Part shown: piece by piece, positions 35,259-44,496 of the stretch | Layout of the letters: each line of letters starts with the position of its first letter | Numbering within the stretch: the first letter of the stretch is position 1 | Source: Lachnospiraceae bacterium JLR.KK002 | GTDB lineage: Bacteria > Bacillota > Clostridia > Lachnospirales > Lachnospiraceae | Length of the DNA stretch: 64,000 nucleotides | Assembly (NCBI GenBank): GCA_036941025.1 | Contig: JAYMNP010000001.1 | Span: 1,364,001 to 1,428,000, forward strand | Reading direction: 5' to 3' | Notes under the pieces: generated by a model | The model's input: the letters and a program-made list of their open reading frames with translations, nothing else | What the model was told of the DNA's origin: nothing | Databases searched by the model: none | Translations under genes and position numbers: made by a program

Positions 35259-38200
35259 CTATCGGTATAATTCCATAAGAATTTCGTCCACTTCTTCTCT
35301 ATTTCTAACCGCCTTCCACTTTGCAATTTCATCTCTAATTCGCTTTTTATGTTTCAAAAACTGTACTCCAGATATTTCAGATAACAATTCCTCACAAAAT
35401 ATAATTTTATCTGTCAAACTGGAAGTTCCAGTCCATGAATTAGACACTAAACTTAAACGACTGAATAATTCAAAATTTGAATTACATTCCAAAAAGCATA
35501 AAATGGCTTTTTTTCTTATCTCTTTCTTTATTTCTTGCAAAATTCCAAACAACTCTATTAGATTTTCACTATTAGAATTCTCCCTTATATAATGGATAAT
35601 CCATTGTTCCTTTCTGCTGTCTAATTCTTTTTTTCCATCAAATGAAAGAAGCTTTCGAAAATAGCTTCTACTATGCCAATAAAATCTCCTATCACAAAGT
35701 AATTCATCAAAAAACAGATCAAATATATTTAAAAAACTTCTCAGCTTCCAGCAAGTTTCCATTCTATATTCTTCATCATTTACTGAATAGTTTTCTTGCG
35801 TTTCCTGAATATATCTGGCATACCACTTTACCCACTCTATATCTTGTAATATAAATCCACTAAGGAATATACCTCTATAATCTATGTAACTACACCCAAG
35901 TAAACATTTTAAATATATATGCCTTAGTTCTTCTGTCGCATCTTGATAAATATTCAATACCTCTTTAGGAGTATAATAGTTGGCATCAAACAAATTAGAA
36001 AAATATCTTCTGCATAAGCTTGTATTATTCTCCACTTCATTCAATAAAGCTTTTGTAATACTAACATATATATTTGGAGAATATTTTTTAAATTTATCCA
36101 GTAACCTCAGATTGATTTCAAACTTTTCTTTTTCACATACAACTTTCGATTCCGTTACAAGCTCCATCAACCGTCTATAATCATCTTGTGTTACTTCATT
36201 TTCAGCAATCATTTCATAATATGTAAACTGCCACTGTTTTTTCATTGGAAACGAGGCATTCCAGATACTATCCTTTACTTTCTTACAGTCAAAATATTTC
36301 AACAATGGAGCAACTAGAGCTTCTGACCGGAACTCAATGTTTTCTCCAAATTTAAAGAAAGCCAAAACAAACGCCCATAGCTTTTCTTTATTATGTGCTA
36401 GGAATGTGCAGAAAGTTGTTATCCCCTCACCCATATCCGCCTTTCTACTGCCTATTATTCCGATAATATTGCTAATATATTGCACCAAATTGTCCATCTG
36501 GTCAGCAGAGTATCTTTCGTAACATCTTCTTATATTCGATTCAAATATAGCTTTTCTTTCCTCATAACTCGAAGTATCTCTATAGAATTGATTGGATAAT
36601 ACTTTATATATATTCCACTCCTCTGTATTAAATACTTCACTATATTTTTCAGTTAATTCAACGGAGTGCATCTCTGACATTCTAAAAAATCTTGAACATA
36701 TATATGCAAAGCGAAATGGCTCCATATATACCCTTATACGTTCCAAAACCAGACTTATATTCTTCCAGTCAAATTCCAATTCATCTGAAAATTCACTTTT
36801 ATTTACATACAAATTAGGATAAGCACATAATAAGTAAACAATATCCTCCAAATTTTCTTTATCGTTTGCCAAAGAAATAATCTCCATCCATATCTTAGAC
36901 CGATATTGCTTACAACCTTCTGTCAAAGCAACTCCAATTCGATATGAGGTAAACACATTATCCCTTTCTATTTCTACACAATCAAAATACAGTGATAAAT
37001 AATGGCTGGACATCTTATAAAACAATTTTTTTATAACAGGATAATCCAAATTTTCTCTTATTTTATCAATTATAAGATTCTGAACATAGTAATCTTCATA
37101 ATAAGAATACTTATTGATACTATAATATGATTTAAAAAGACTATAAACCAATTTCACAGCGTCCTGCCTTTTCATGCAATACCTTATCGCCAGTTCTACT
37201 GCCTCAACTAAACCATAGTTCTTTTTATATCCGTTCAACAACTGAAGTATACTATCCTTTATATCTACATTCCATTTCTTTTCCTCATCTTCTAATAAAC
37301 GGATATCAATAGTGGCACTTTCAGCTTGCTCAATTTTTTCACTCACATACAATAAAGATTCTTCTGGTTTAAAAATATGGAATGCTTTTACAAATTCTTC
37401 AAATACTTTATCATCTGTTTTAAGCTCATCCCAAACCTTGCTTATTTCTTCAGTTAAGTACTCTTTCATTTTATCAGAATAAAAAACATTTAAAAGTATA
37501 TCAACAGTTTTAATCGTACTTTTTTTATATTTCCAGAATCCAGCTCTTAAAACACCAGAGAAAGCAATCAGCCTTTTTTCAAAAAAAACATAATACAACA
37601 TATAATTTGATAGGCACTGATCAGAAATACGTGCTACTCTTTCAGATTTAATTTCTACATATTCCATACTATGCAGAGAATGAATGTTAGTAGTAAATTC
37701 CTCTTTTGTCATTCCTATCATATCAAGAATATCTTGTATTCTGTCCAAATTTTCTAAATCTATGGTATTAAAGATAGTAGTAACTCCAACAGTCAGACAA
37801 AGTCTTATATTTGTTAAAATAGTAGTAGTTTCCAGAAAGGAACTGTAATAGCTTTTATACAACTCCTCCATATTAGCAATCGACCGTAAATCATTTTTTT
37901 CCTTCGCCAATTTCCCTGCCATATGTGCAATGCGTGGATTTCCACTTGCAATACGCACAATTTGTTCTATATAATCACTATTTTCTATTCTCAGATTCGT
38001 TTTTACAAAATCCCGTATTTCCTGATCTGTAAATTTTGAAACAGCAAAGCATTTTATATCTGCTAACTTCTCTGTTTCATTTATGACAGATTTACTTGCA
38101 TAGTCCCTAACTGTAGCAATAATACGAATATCATATCTTTTATCATCTCTTATAACATATTCAACCAAATGTGATAATCCTACCAATTCATTTGCATCAT

Positions 38201-38990
38201 CTACAAATATAAGATATTTTCCCGCTGTATAAATGTGGCGTGACAAATCATCCATTATAGGTTGATCATTACATTTAATGCAGAGAATTTTACATTTATT
38301 CTTTTCTTGATACTCTTTCACAATTTCTAAGGCTAAGCGTGTTTTTCCAACACCAGCTTTCCCTAAAATAACTATTATTTTTTTCTCTTCCAGAGCTTCA
38401 AGAATTTCCTTTTTCTCCTTCTCACGATACAAAAAGGTAGTTGTCAAGGGAGCAGTTCTTCCATTTGAACTATCATATCGTTTAATAAATTCTTCCCTTG
38501 GAAATATTTGATTGCTATCTATTGATAGATTTAACTTATCCTTTGCAATATATTGATAATTTCTATAAATCTTATCTGCAATCCTATCTATTCCATACAA
38601 TTCCAATTCTACGCCATAAGAACCGCACAATTCTCTTAATGCTTGATCATCACCAGCTTTTAACGTCGATGAAGTATGACAACAGATTATTTTCTCAATA
38701 TCTTTTACATCTACACCTGTCTTCTCTTGATCTAAACATTTTTCAACATCTTCTTTGATTTTCTTATTTATGTTTGTTTGCTCTGTGGTATATGCCACAA
38801 AAATATACTTTCCCGATTTGCTTCGGAAATAAGTATCTGGATTTCCTATTGTAGTCTTTAAGCTTCCTGCTTTCATTCCCAAAGAAAAAATACCTTCATA
38901 TCCCTCTGCACACAAAAGAGTATCACATAAATCCTGAAATCCTCCACCCTCTAAGGTGGACAATATATGGCTTTTAATTGTAGATGTCAT
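35259..38990 (-). CDS. large STAND-type NTPase with N-terminal nuclease-like domain, probable anti-phage protein (1243 aa)
   Basis: Residues 1-140 resemble the PD-(D/E)xK nuclease fold found at the front of defence NTPases: GNPDTYFRSKSGKYIFVAYT, with the Asp present but the usual acidic residue before the second strand replaced (VAYTT). A P-loop NTPase follows at about 190-400: TTTFLYREKEKKEILEALEE, Walker A GKAGVGKT, Walker B YLIFVDDANE, and sensor IIATVRDYASK. This looks like an nSTAND3-type module. The remaining 800 residues are helical with no clear motif, suiting a sensor of repeat type. AGGTAGGATA precedes the ATG. It is a single-gene unit, far richer in A+T than its neighbours, inserted between the relaxase and conserved transfer genes. 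The defence role is inferred from architecture. Confidence 0.8.
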   Translation of the reverse strand: MTSTIKSHILSTLEGGGFQDLCDTLLCAEGYEGIFSLGMKAGSLKTTIGNPDTYFRSKSGKYIFVAYTTEQTNINKKIKEDVEKCLDQEKTGVDVKDIEKIICCHTSSTLKAGDDQALRELCGSYGVELELYGIDRIADKIYRNYQYIAKDKLNLSIDSNQIFPREEFIKRYDSSNGRTAPLTTTFLYREKEKKEILEALEEKKIIVILGKAGVGKTRLALEIVKEYQEKNKCKILCIKCNDQPIMDDLSRHIYTAGKYLIFVDDANELVGLSHLVEYVIRDDKRYDIRIIATVRDYASKSVINETEKLADIKCFAVSKFTDQEIRDFVKTNLRIENSDYIEQIVRIASGNPRIAHMAGKLAKEKNDLRSIANMEELYKSYYSSFLETTTILTNIRLCLTVGVTTIFNTIDLENLDRIQDILDMIGMTKEEFTTNIHSLHSMEYVEIKSERVARISDQCLSNYMLYYVFFEKRLIAFSGVLRAGFWKYKKSTIKTVDILLNVFYSDKMKEYLTEEISKVWDELKTDDKVFEEFVKAFHIFKPEESLLYVSEKIEQAESATIDIRLLEDEEKKWNVDIKDSILQLLNGYKKNYGLVEAVELAIRYCMKRQDAVKLVYSLFKSYYSINKYSYYEDYYVQNLIIDKIRENLDYPVIKKLFYKMSSHYLSLYFDCVEIERDNVFTSYRIGVALTEGCKQYRSKIWMEIISLANDKENLEDIVYLLCAYPNLYVNKSEFSDELEFDWKNISLVLERIRVYMEPFRFAYICSRFFRMSEMHSVELTEKYSEVFNTEEWNIYKVLSNQFYRDTSSYEERKAIFESNIRRCYERYSADQMDNLVQYISNIIGIIGSRKADMGEGITTFCTFLAHNKEKLWAFVLAFFKFGENIEFRSEALVAPLLKYFDCKKVKDSIWNASFPMKKQWQFTYYEMIAENEVTQDDYRRLMELVTESKVVCEKEKFEINLRLLDKFKKYSPNIYVSITKALLNEVENNTSLCRRYFSNLFDANYYTPKEVLNIYQDATEELRHIYLKCLLGCSYIDYRGIFLSGFILQDIEWVKWYARYIQETQENYSVNDEEYRMETCWKLRSFLNIFDLFFDELLCDRRFYWHSRSYFRKLLSFDGKKELDSRKEQWIIHYIRENSNSENLIELFGILQEIKKEIRKKAILCFLECNSNFELFSRLSLVSNSWTGTSSLTDKIIFCEELLSEISGVQFLKHKKRIRDEIAKWKAVRNREEVDEILMELYR

Positions 38991-39226
38991 TATCCTACCT
39001 CACATTATATATAATTTGAAAAAACAAATTTCAACTTATTGAATTGTTCAACGCTATTTATTCTATCATAAGACCCCACACAATTCTATTAAATATTGTT
39101 CAACCTGCTTTTTTCTTACTCCTTCAATTATTTTGCATTGCCGCTTCCAATCACACTCTTTCTTTACACATCAACAAAATTATTGCCAATAGCACTGTTT
39201 TCATGTAATATAGTCTACAAATCCAC
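38991..39226. other. A/T-rich intergenic region upstream of the NTPase gene
   Basis: 236 bp with no gene. It should hold the NTPase promoter on the minus strand. No other structure stands out. Confidence 0.5.
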
Positions 39227-39253
39227 AAAAAAATAGGAGTGCCGAAGCACCCC
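39227..39253 (-). terminator. terminator for the toxin transcript
   Basis: GGGGTGC-TTCG-GCACTCC stem on the minus strand, then TATTTTTTT. Transcription from the toxin gene at 39423-39506 that passes the nearer hairpin would end here. Confidence 0.75.
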
Positions 39254-39270
39254 CCATTTCCTAAACCCTC

Positions 39271-39299
39271 TTGCAAAATTCGCAGTGTTGGTTTATAAT
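39271..39299 (+). promoter_or_regulatory. promoter of the antisense RNA
   Basis: TTGCAA, 17-base spacer, TATAAT: a near-consensus sigma-A promoter with no gene downstream on the plus strand. It faces the toxin gene tail-on. Confidence 0.85.
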
Positions 39300-39305
39300 C
39301 ATCTT

Positions 39306-39420
39306 AGAAGCCGAAGGATATTAGCGTGTCCGACGGTTGTACAATCGGAAACTTATAATACGTTAGAAAAACAACGGACTACAAGGCTATCCCCTATTCG
39401 CAGTAGAGGATAGCCTTTTC
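39306..39420 (+). ncRNA. probable type I antitoxin antisense RNA
   Basis: About 115 nt from the start predicted by the promoter at 39271-39299 to the AAGGCTATCC / GGATAGCCTT hairpin and T run at 39383-39419. It contains no ribosome site or start codon. It would be complementary to the 3' part of the toxin mRNA if that transcript runs to 39227. This matches the TxpA/RatA type of toxin/antitoxin RNA pair in layout. Confidence 0.65.
39383..39419. terminator. hairpin shared by toxin mRNA and antisense RNA
   Basis: AAGGCTATCC / GGATAGCCTT perfect 10-bp stem, with TTTTCC on the plus side. It lies four bases past the toxin stop codon. Confidence 0.85.
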
Positions 39421-39422
39421 CG

Positions 39423-39506
39423 TTACTTGCGGTTGTTTCTGTTGTCTAAGTATGTTAATGCTGCAAAAATGACCAACAGCAGTGTAAGTATCTCAAGTGT
39501 GTTCAT
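39423..39506 (-). CDS. small hydrophobic holin-like type I toxin (27 aa)
   Basis: The frame starts at ATG 39504-39506 after AAAGGAGG and encodes MNTLEILTLLLVIFAALTYL followed by DNRNNRK. One membrane helix with a short charged tail is the form of holin-like/TxpA-type toxins. A TATAAT (minus strand, 39578-39583) is placed to start the mRNA near 39571, leaving a 65-base leader. The neighbouring antisense promoter supports a type I toxin/antitoxin unit, probably stabilising the element. Confidence 0.75.
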   Translation of the reverse strand: MNTLEILTLLLVIFAALTYLDNRNNRK

Positions 39507-39623
39507 ACCGACCTCCTTTCCGTTTCCAGAAAGGACAACCGCAGACTATCCCTACTCGTTCTAATCTGACTAAGAGGATTATAGCACGTTATGTCGAATA
39601 ATGCTATAAAAGATTTGCGTTAA

Positions 39624-39827
39624 TCACTCCGCTGCTTCCAGTGCTACCCCTGCAAACTCCTCATCGCTCATGGCTTCCAGTTTTCCAACGACCTGCTCTG
39701 CAAGCTCCACCATATCTCTGTCCTGTATGTGGGGGATTGCGTTCTTTATATCGGCAGTCATGCCCTTTCTGTCCTGCCCCTCAAACACGCACATCAAATT
39801 GATTTCTTCCACTGTAAATTTATCCAT
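39624..39827 (-). CDS. transposon-transfer assisting protein (67 aa)
   Basis: FTVEEINLMCVFEGQDRKGM and AIPHIQDRDMVELAEQVVGK match the small TTRAP family found with conjugative transposon transfer genes. It starts three bases after the stop of the large ArdC-like gene, on the same strand, and so is the last gene of that operon. Function is known only by association with transfer. Confidence 0.9.
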   Translation of the reverse strand: MDKFTVEEINLMCVFEGQDRKGMTADIKNAIPHIQDRDMVELAEQVVGKLEAMSDEEFAGVALEAAE

Positions 39828-39830
39828 CTC

Positions 39831-42800
39831 TTATATCTCCCTCTCTGATTTTTTTTCCGTTCCCTTTTCTGGGATTTCTTTTTCTGCCTTATCCCTCTGC
39901 TCAATAACCGCTTTTTTCTCCGCCAGCTTTTCCTTTATGGAAATTCTGCCTGTCTGCTTTTCCTCTTTCGGTTTCTCATTGTTCAAGACGTTATCAATCA
40001 TGTTATAGTTACATTCTTCCAGTTCCTCAATCTTTGCAAGCGGCTTATATTCCGCCAGCTTGTCTAACAGCTCCTTTGCTTTCCTTGCGGTCTGTACGCC
40101 CTCGCTGTCATCAAGCTCCGTCCCTTTCCCGAAAATATCCGTCACGCCCTCTCTGATACTGTCTGAAATGAGCACATTGAGGAAATCACTCAGATACCCG
40201 GTATTCCCGTTCCTGATATCCTCTGTGATGTTCGCTATCTGCGCTTTCCTGTCCTCCACTGTATGATTATACTGAATGGTATCATAATCGTAGAAAAGCT
40301 GGTCTATCTCCGCAGCAAGGAAAGCCGCCTGCCACTTTTCCAAAGACCCCCGCACTTCGATGTCCGACAGCTTGTCGATCAGCTCCGCAATGACCTCCAC
40401 CGCCTTCGGGTTGTCCGTAATCTCCGGCACATAATCCAGAATCTCCAAATCCGCAACTCTGCCCGAAACAATATCCATCTGCGTGTCCTCATAGCTTTCT
40501 GTCCCTTCTGTATGGATATTGATGCCGATGCTTCGGATACCGTTCATCCTCTCCGGCGGTATCCGGTTGAAAATGGCGATTGCTTCCTCCACACCCGCTA
40601 TATCCTCATGGTACTCTCCGAAATTGTGGAACTCCCCACACTCTGCCACTGTAAGGGTTACAACCGTCCGTTTTTCCTCCTGTGCCTGTTCTGCGGCTTT
40701 CTCCTGCATGGCGGCACGTTTTTCCTCAAGGTAGGCTTCCACGCCCGGAAGATACTCCCCAAGCGTCCCTGTCTTGCCCTCTGTAATGGGATTGATGTCT
40801 ACCTTAACGCCGCCGATTTTAAAACCGTCCTCGTTAAAGGCGTTGAACAAGGCATCTTCGTTTTCCCCACCCCGATACTCCACTACCACATCAAGGTCAG
40901 AACCAGCTCCCTCTAAACCTCTGCACCTGCTCCCGGATATCGCCATATCCACAAGTTTTATATCCATTCCATACTCGTCAATCTTGGACTGTAAATAGGC
41001 GTAAACATTCAGTTCTATATCTTCCTGTGTCTGCCCGTTGATGCCATGAAATAATTCCTCAGTTTTGGCTTTAAAATCCGCTATGACCTTGCTTTCCATA
41101 GCTTCCGGCACTTCGTTTCTGATCCGTTCCTCAAGATGCTCTTTTGCCGCCTGCTCCGCTTTTTCCATCAATCCATCATAATCAATCGGTATCAGTTCAT
41201 CATCGGTACGGATACTTCCCTCCAGTTCACTCCTATGTGTCGGCTCTTTCAAGTCCGCCACAATCTCGTCCAAAGCCTGCCGGATTGTTATGTCCGGGTT
41301 GTCATACACGCCACCGTCCAGTTCCCGGTAATCCATATCATAGATTGTATAATCATACCCTTCGCTGGCTTCCTGAATACTGATATAACGGTCTGCAAGC
41401 CGGAAGGCAAGCTCTGTTTCTGTCCTGTCCACTTCCCTGACGCTGGTATCTATATACGGGTTTTCCCACTCCATGAACGGTACATCTTCCACTATCCGCT
41501 TCTGGTTAGCTGTCGGCATGAGATGTTCCATTTTCCCCTGTCCGTAAAGGGTATCAAACCTGTCCATGTAGAGGGAAATATCATCAAGACCGCTGCCCTT
41601 TAACTGATGCTCAAACCGCTGTTTTACAAAATCCTTTATTTCCTCCTGTGACATTTCCCGGTGTACCCTTACCTTGTCAAAACCGACCTCATGATATAAA
41701 GTCTGCAAATCGTCCATGAAGCGGCTGCTTTCCTCTGCCGCTTTGCTGTGCGTAAAATCCAGTGACAGACAGTTTTCATGGTTCCTGACGTGGATCAGGT
41801 CAAACTCGCTACCATTGACATTGAAGCCGAAAGTTGCCCTTGCCATATCCGGTTTGTCCTCCACATCTTCTCCCTGGTACTCCGCAAATTTTGCCACCGC
41901 TTCCGGAAGGCTGTCAAAACGCTCCAACTTACTTTTTTCCGGGCTGTTCTCCGCCCATGTGGATAAATCCTCAATAACATAATAGGAAACCTTGTCATCG
42001 TCCGGCTCCGCCGCTGTATTTTCTGCCGCTGCTCCCTCCAAAATTTCTGTGCTGATTTCCGCCGATACCGAAAGCTCCTTTGTAAACTCCGGTATCTCCC
42101 TGTAACCAACGGAATCCACATAATGGCTTGTGTTTTCCCCGTCCTGATGCAGCAGCACCACATCGCTTACGGAAAGGGAATGCCCGGTAAAATCTGCCGG
42201 GTGGTCTATGTTGAACTTGGTATAAATATCCTCAAGGCTCATGCCCTCCGTAAGCTCCCCGGTATAGACAAGGGTGTAATTCTCTCTGGAAACCGGAATA
42301 CCTTCTTTTTCAAGGTAATCCATATCCATAAAGCGAATATCCCTTGTTTCCGCTGAATCTTTAAGCTGGTAGATGCCATACCTTCCCTCATTGCCATATA
42401 AAAGCTGTGCTTCCCGGTTAGGCTCGCTGTCCTCCAATTCCTGCTTCATGGACTGGTATTCCTTATAAGCGTTCCAGTCCCCTTTTTCCACGCCGAACAG
42501 CCCGTCATGCTCCTGCAATGCCGCCCTGTCCTCCACAAGCGTTTCTGAACCGTCTGCGTGGAGCTGGTACACCGACACATCCTCCCTGAACAACTCCGTT
42601 GCCCTGTCCTTTGTCAGAGGGAGCATTTCATCCCAAGAATACCCGTATTCGTGCATCTGCGACAATCCCACCATACCGTCCGGGAGAGCGTCAATTTCTT
42701 CCTCTGCTACCCTGATTGTTTCCCAAAGCAGAGGTAGATCGTCTTTCTGCTCCGCAAGGGAATGTGCAAGGGAAGTGGTCTTATACATATCATCCAACTT

Positions 42801-44405
42801 ATACGCATGGTTCATAATCAGATTGCGCTCATCGCTGTCATATACCGACCTGTGAAATTCCATGCGGTTAATGAGCTGCTCCGCCTGTACCGTTGCCGGA
42901 AGCTCCGAAGCAGTATGCACTTCCCATTCGCTCATATCCACATCAAAATCATAGAACTGCGGATAACCGTCATTCAAGCCGCCGCTTCTCATAATCGGCA
43001 CAAACTCAAAACCTTTCTCCTGCAGATAATCCAGAACATTTCCATTCCACTCATTTTCTTCCAAAAATGGTATGGCATATAAAACATTTGCCACTTCTGA
43101 CTGCATATCTACAATTTTTATGGTTTCATATTCCCCGCTGTCCGGTGTGGAGATTCTCACAATCACATCGCCATATTCAATCGGAACATTCGCCCTTTCC
43201 CGTTCTTCCTGCAACGCCTTAAAATCCGTTATCTCATGGGTATCCGTATCATAGGCATAGTCTAAATGGTATTCTTCTACTTCCTCGCTCCGTTCATTGG
43301 CAAGCAGCGTTACCCATGCCCCGGCTCTTTCAAGGTAGGCTTCCACATTCTGCCTGTCATCATCTTTCATGGAAAGAAGCGTATTAAGTAAATCCGCCCT
43401 CTCCATACCTTTAACATTCAAAAGGTCATATTCGGAACGGTCTGTATTCGCAACTAAAAGCAAAATGTCCTCCTGTGACTGTTCTGCGGCACGTTCCTTT
43501 TCAATCTCCAGAAGCTGCGCTTCAATCCCTTTTATCAATTCTGAGGAAGTCCGGCGTATGGTGTCGAGGGAAGATTTCAGCTCCGGCATCTCTTTTCCGC
43601 TGCTCCACCCGGCGATATACCCGAAAGAATAATCGGACGTGTCAATCCCGAAATGCTGGCATACGGTGTAGGCAACGCTCTCGGCTTCCACCTCTTTCGT
43701 TTCCCGGTCTTTATAAACTGCTTTCTCTGCATCCTGCTCCGCTTCCCTTGCATGGAGCTTTGCGTGTGCCACTTCATGGACTCCGGTCTTTGCGGTCTGC
43801 GCTTCACTCATGCCCTCTTTAATGGCGATAGGGCGGCTTAAATCAATAAAATATCCTTTTCTGTCACCCTCCATTTCCTCATATCGGATTGGGACAGGGG
43901 AAACCCTCTCCAATGCTTCCATAAAATCCTGATAACGCTCCACATCCCCATGCAGTTCATTCACGCCAAGTCCGGGAAGCTCTTTCCCGTCCGTCTGGGA
44001 ATAATCGAACACTGTCACGACACGAAAGGCGGGTATCTTTATCTCCACTTCCTCCATGACGGGCATCCCGTCCCGGTCAAGCACAGGCTCATTCGTTACC
44101 GGATCAATCTTCTCCTGTTCCTCTTTGATTTTATAAGGCGCAGGCGCAAGGATACGGATACCCCTCTCGCCCTTGTTTACATGGCGTTCAAAATTCCTCT
44201 GCCATGCCTTGTACCCGGCAACGTATGTCGCATCCGGGCATTGCATCTCTATAAGTTGGATATTGTTTGCGCTGTAATTGTGGAATTTTGACATAGTGTT
44301 CAGGTAACTTTTATATTTCTCCCCTTCAAACAGCTCCTTCAAGCCTTCCTCCAGCCTGTCCGTTATCTCTTTTACTTTCTGTTTTTCAGTTCTTGCATCT
44401 GCCAT
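39831..44405 (-). CDS. giant ArdC-like/metallopeptidase/nucleotidyltransferase transposon protein (1524 aa)
   Basis: Residues 1-130 match the N-terminal ssDNA-binding domain of ArdC-like proteins (LNTMSKFHNYSANNIQLIEM, YKAWQRNFERHVNKGERGIR). An HEVAH zinc-peptidase motif lies near residue 208 (TGVHEVAHAKLHA). Several acidic repeats of the YodL/LPD type fill the middle. A nucleotidyltransferase domain appears near residue 1155 (SGSRCRGLEGAGSDLDVVVE). The C-terminus carries GRISIKEKLAEKKA, also found at the ends of the next two proteins. ArdC relatives protect incoming single-stranded DNA and can be sent into recipients. It is co-transcribed with the small TTRAP gene downstream. Confidence 0.85.
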   Translation of the reverse strand: MADARTEKQKVKEITDRLEEGLKELFEGEKYKSYLNTMSKFHNYSANNIQLIEMQCPDATYVAGYKAWQRNFERHVNKGERGIRILAPAPYKIKEEQEKIDPVTNEPVLDRDGMPVMEEVEIKIPAFRVVTVFDYSQTDGKELPGLGVNELHGDVERYQDFMEALERVSPVPIRYEEMEGDRKGYFIDLSRPIAIKEGMSEAQTAKTGVHEVAHAKLHAREAEQDAEKAVYKDRETKEVEAESVAYTVCQHFGIDTSDYSFGYIAGWSSGKEMPELKSSLDTIRRTSSELIKGIEAQLLEIEKERAAEQSQEDILLLVANTDRSEYDLLNVKGMERADLLNTLLSMKDDDRQNVEAYLERAGAWVTLLANERSEEVEEYHLDYAYDTDTHEITDFKALQEERERANVPIEYGDVIVRISTPDSGEYETIKIVDMQSEVANVLYAIPFLEENEWNGNVLDYLQEKGFEFVPIMRSGGLNDGYPQFYDFDVDMSEWEVHTASELPATVQAEQLINRMEFHRSVYDSDERNLIMNHAYKLDDMYKTTSLAHSLAEQKDDLPLLWETIRVAEEEIDALPDGMVGLSQMHEYGYSWDEMLPLTKDRATELFREDVSVYQLHADGSETLVEDRAALQEHDGLFGVEKGDWNAYKEYQSMKQELEDSEPNREAQLLYGNEGRYGIYQLKDSAETRDIRFMDMDYLEKEGIPVSRENYTLVYTGELTEGMSLEDIYTKFNIDHPADFTGHSLSVSDVVLLHQDGENTSHYVDSVGYREIPEFTKELSVSAEISTEILEGAAAENTAAEPDDDKVSYYVIEDLSTWAENSPEKSKLERFDSLPEAVAKFAEYQGEDVEDKPDMARATFGFNVNGSEFDLIHVRNHENCLSLDFTHSKAAEESSRFMDDLQTLYHEVGFDKVRVHREMSQEEIKDFVKQRFEHQLKGSGLDDISLYMDRFDTLYGQGKMEHLMPTANQKRIVEDVPFMEWENPYIDTSVREVDRTETELAFRLADRYISIQEASEGYDYTIYDMDYRELDGGVYDNPDITIRQALDEIVADLKEPTHRSELEGSIRTDDELIPIDYDGLMEKAEQAAKEHLEERIRNEVPEAMESKVIADFKAKTEELFHGINGQTQEDIELNVYAYLQSKIDEYGMDIKLVDMAISGSRCRGLEGAGSDLDVVVEYRGGENEDALFNAFNEDGFKIGGVKVDINPITEGKTGTLGEYLPGVEAYLEEKRAAMQEKAAEQAQEEKRTVVTLTVAECGEFHNFGEYHEDIAGVEEAIAIFNRIPPERMNGIRSIGINIHTEGTESYEDTQMDIVSGRVADLEILDYVPEITDNPKAVEVIAELIDKLSDIEVRGSLEKWQAAFLAAEIDQLFYDYDTIQYNHTVEDRKAQIANITEDIRNGNTGYLSDFLNVLISDSIREGVTDIFGKGTELDDSEGVQTARKAKELLDKLAEYKPLAKIEELEECNYNMIDNVLNNEKPKEEKQTGRISIKEKLAEKKAVIEQRDKAEKEIPEKGTEKKSEREI

Positions 44406-44496
44406 ATGGTTATCTCTCCTTTTCCTCCATAAAAACAGAGGGCAGATAAGTTTCCCTGTCTGCCCCCGCTTTGGATATTTTTATTTGCTGATATTT

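Noticed and set aside
40263..40916. A 217-codon plus-strand frame inside the ArdC-like gene
   Set aside because: It is antisense to a real gene, has no ribosome site and no family resemblance.
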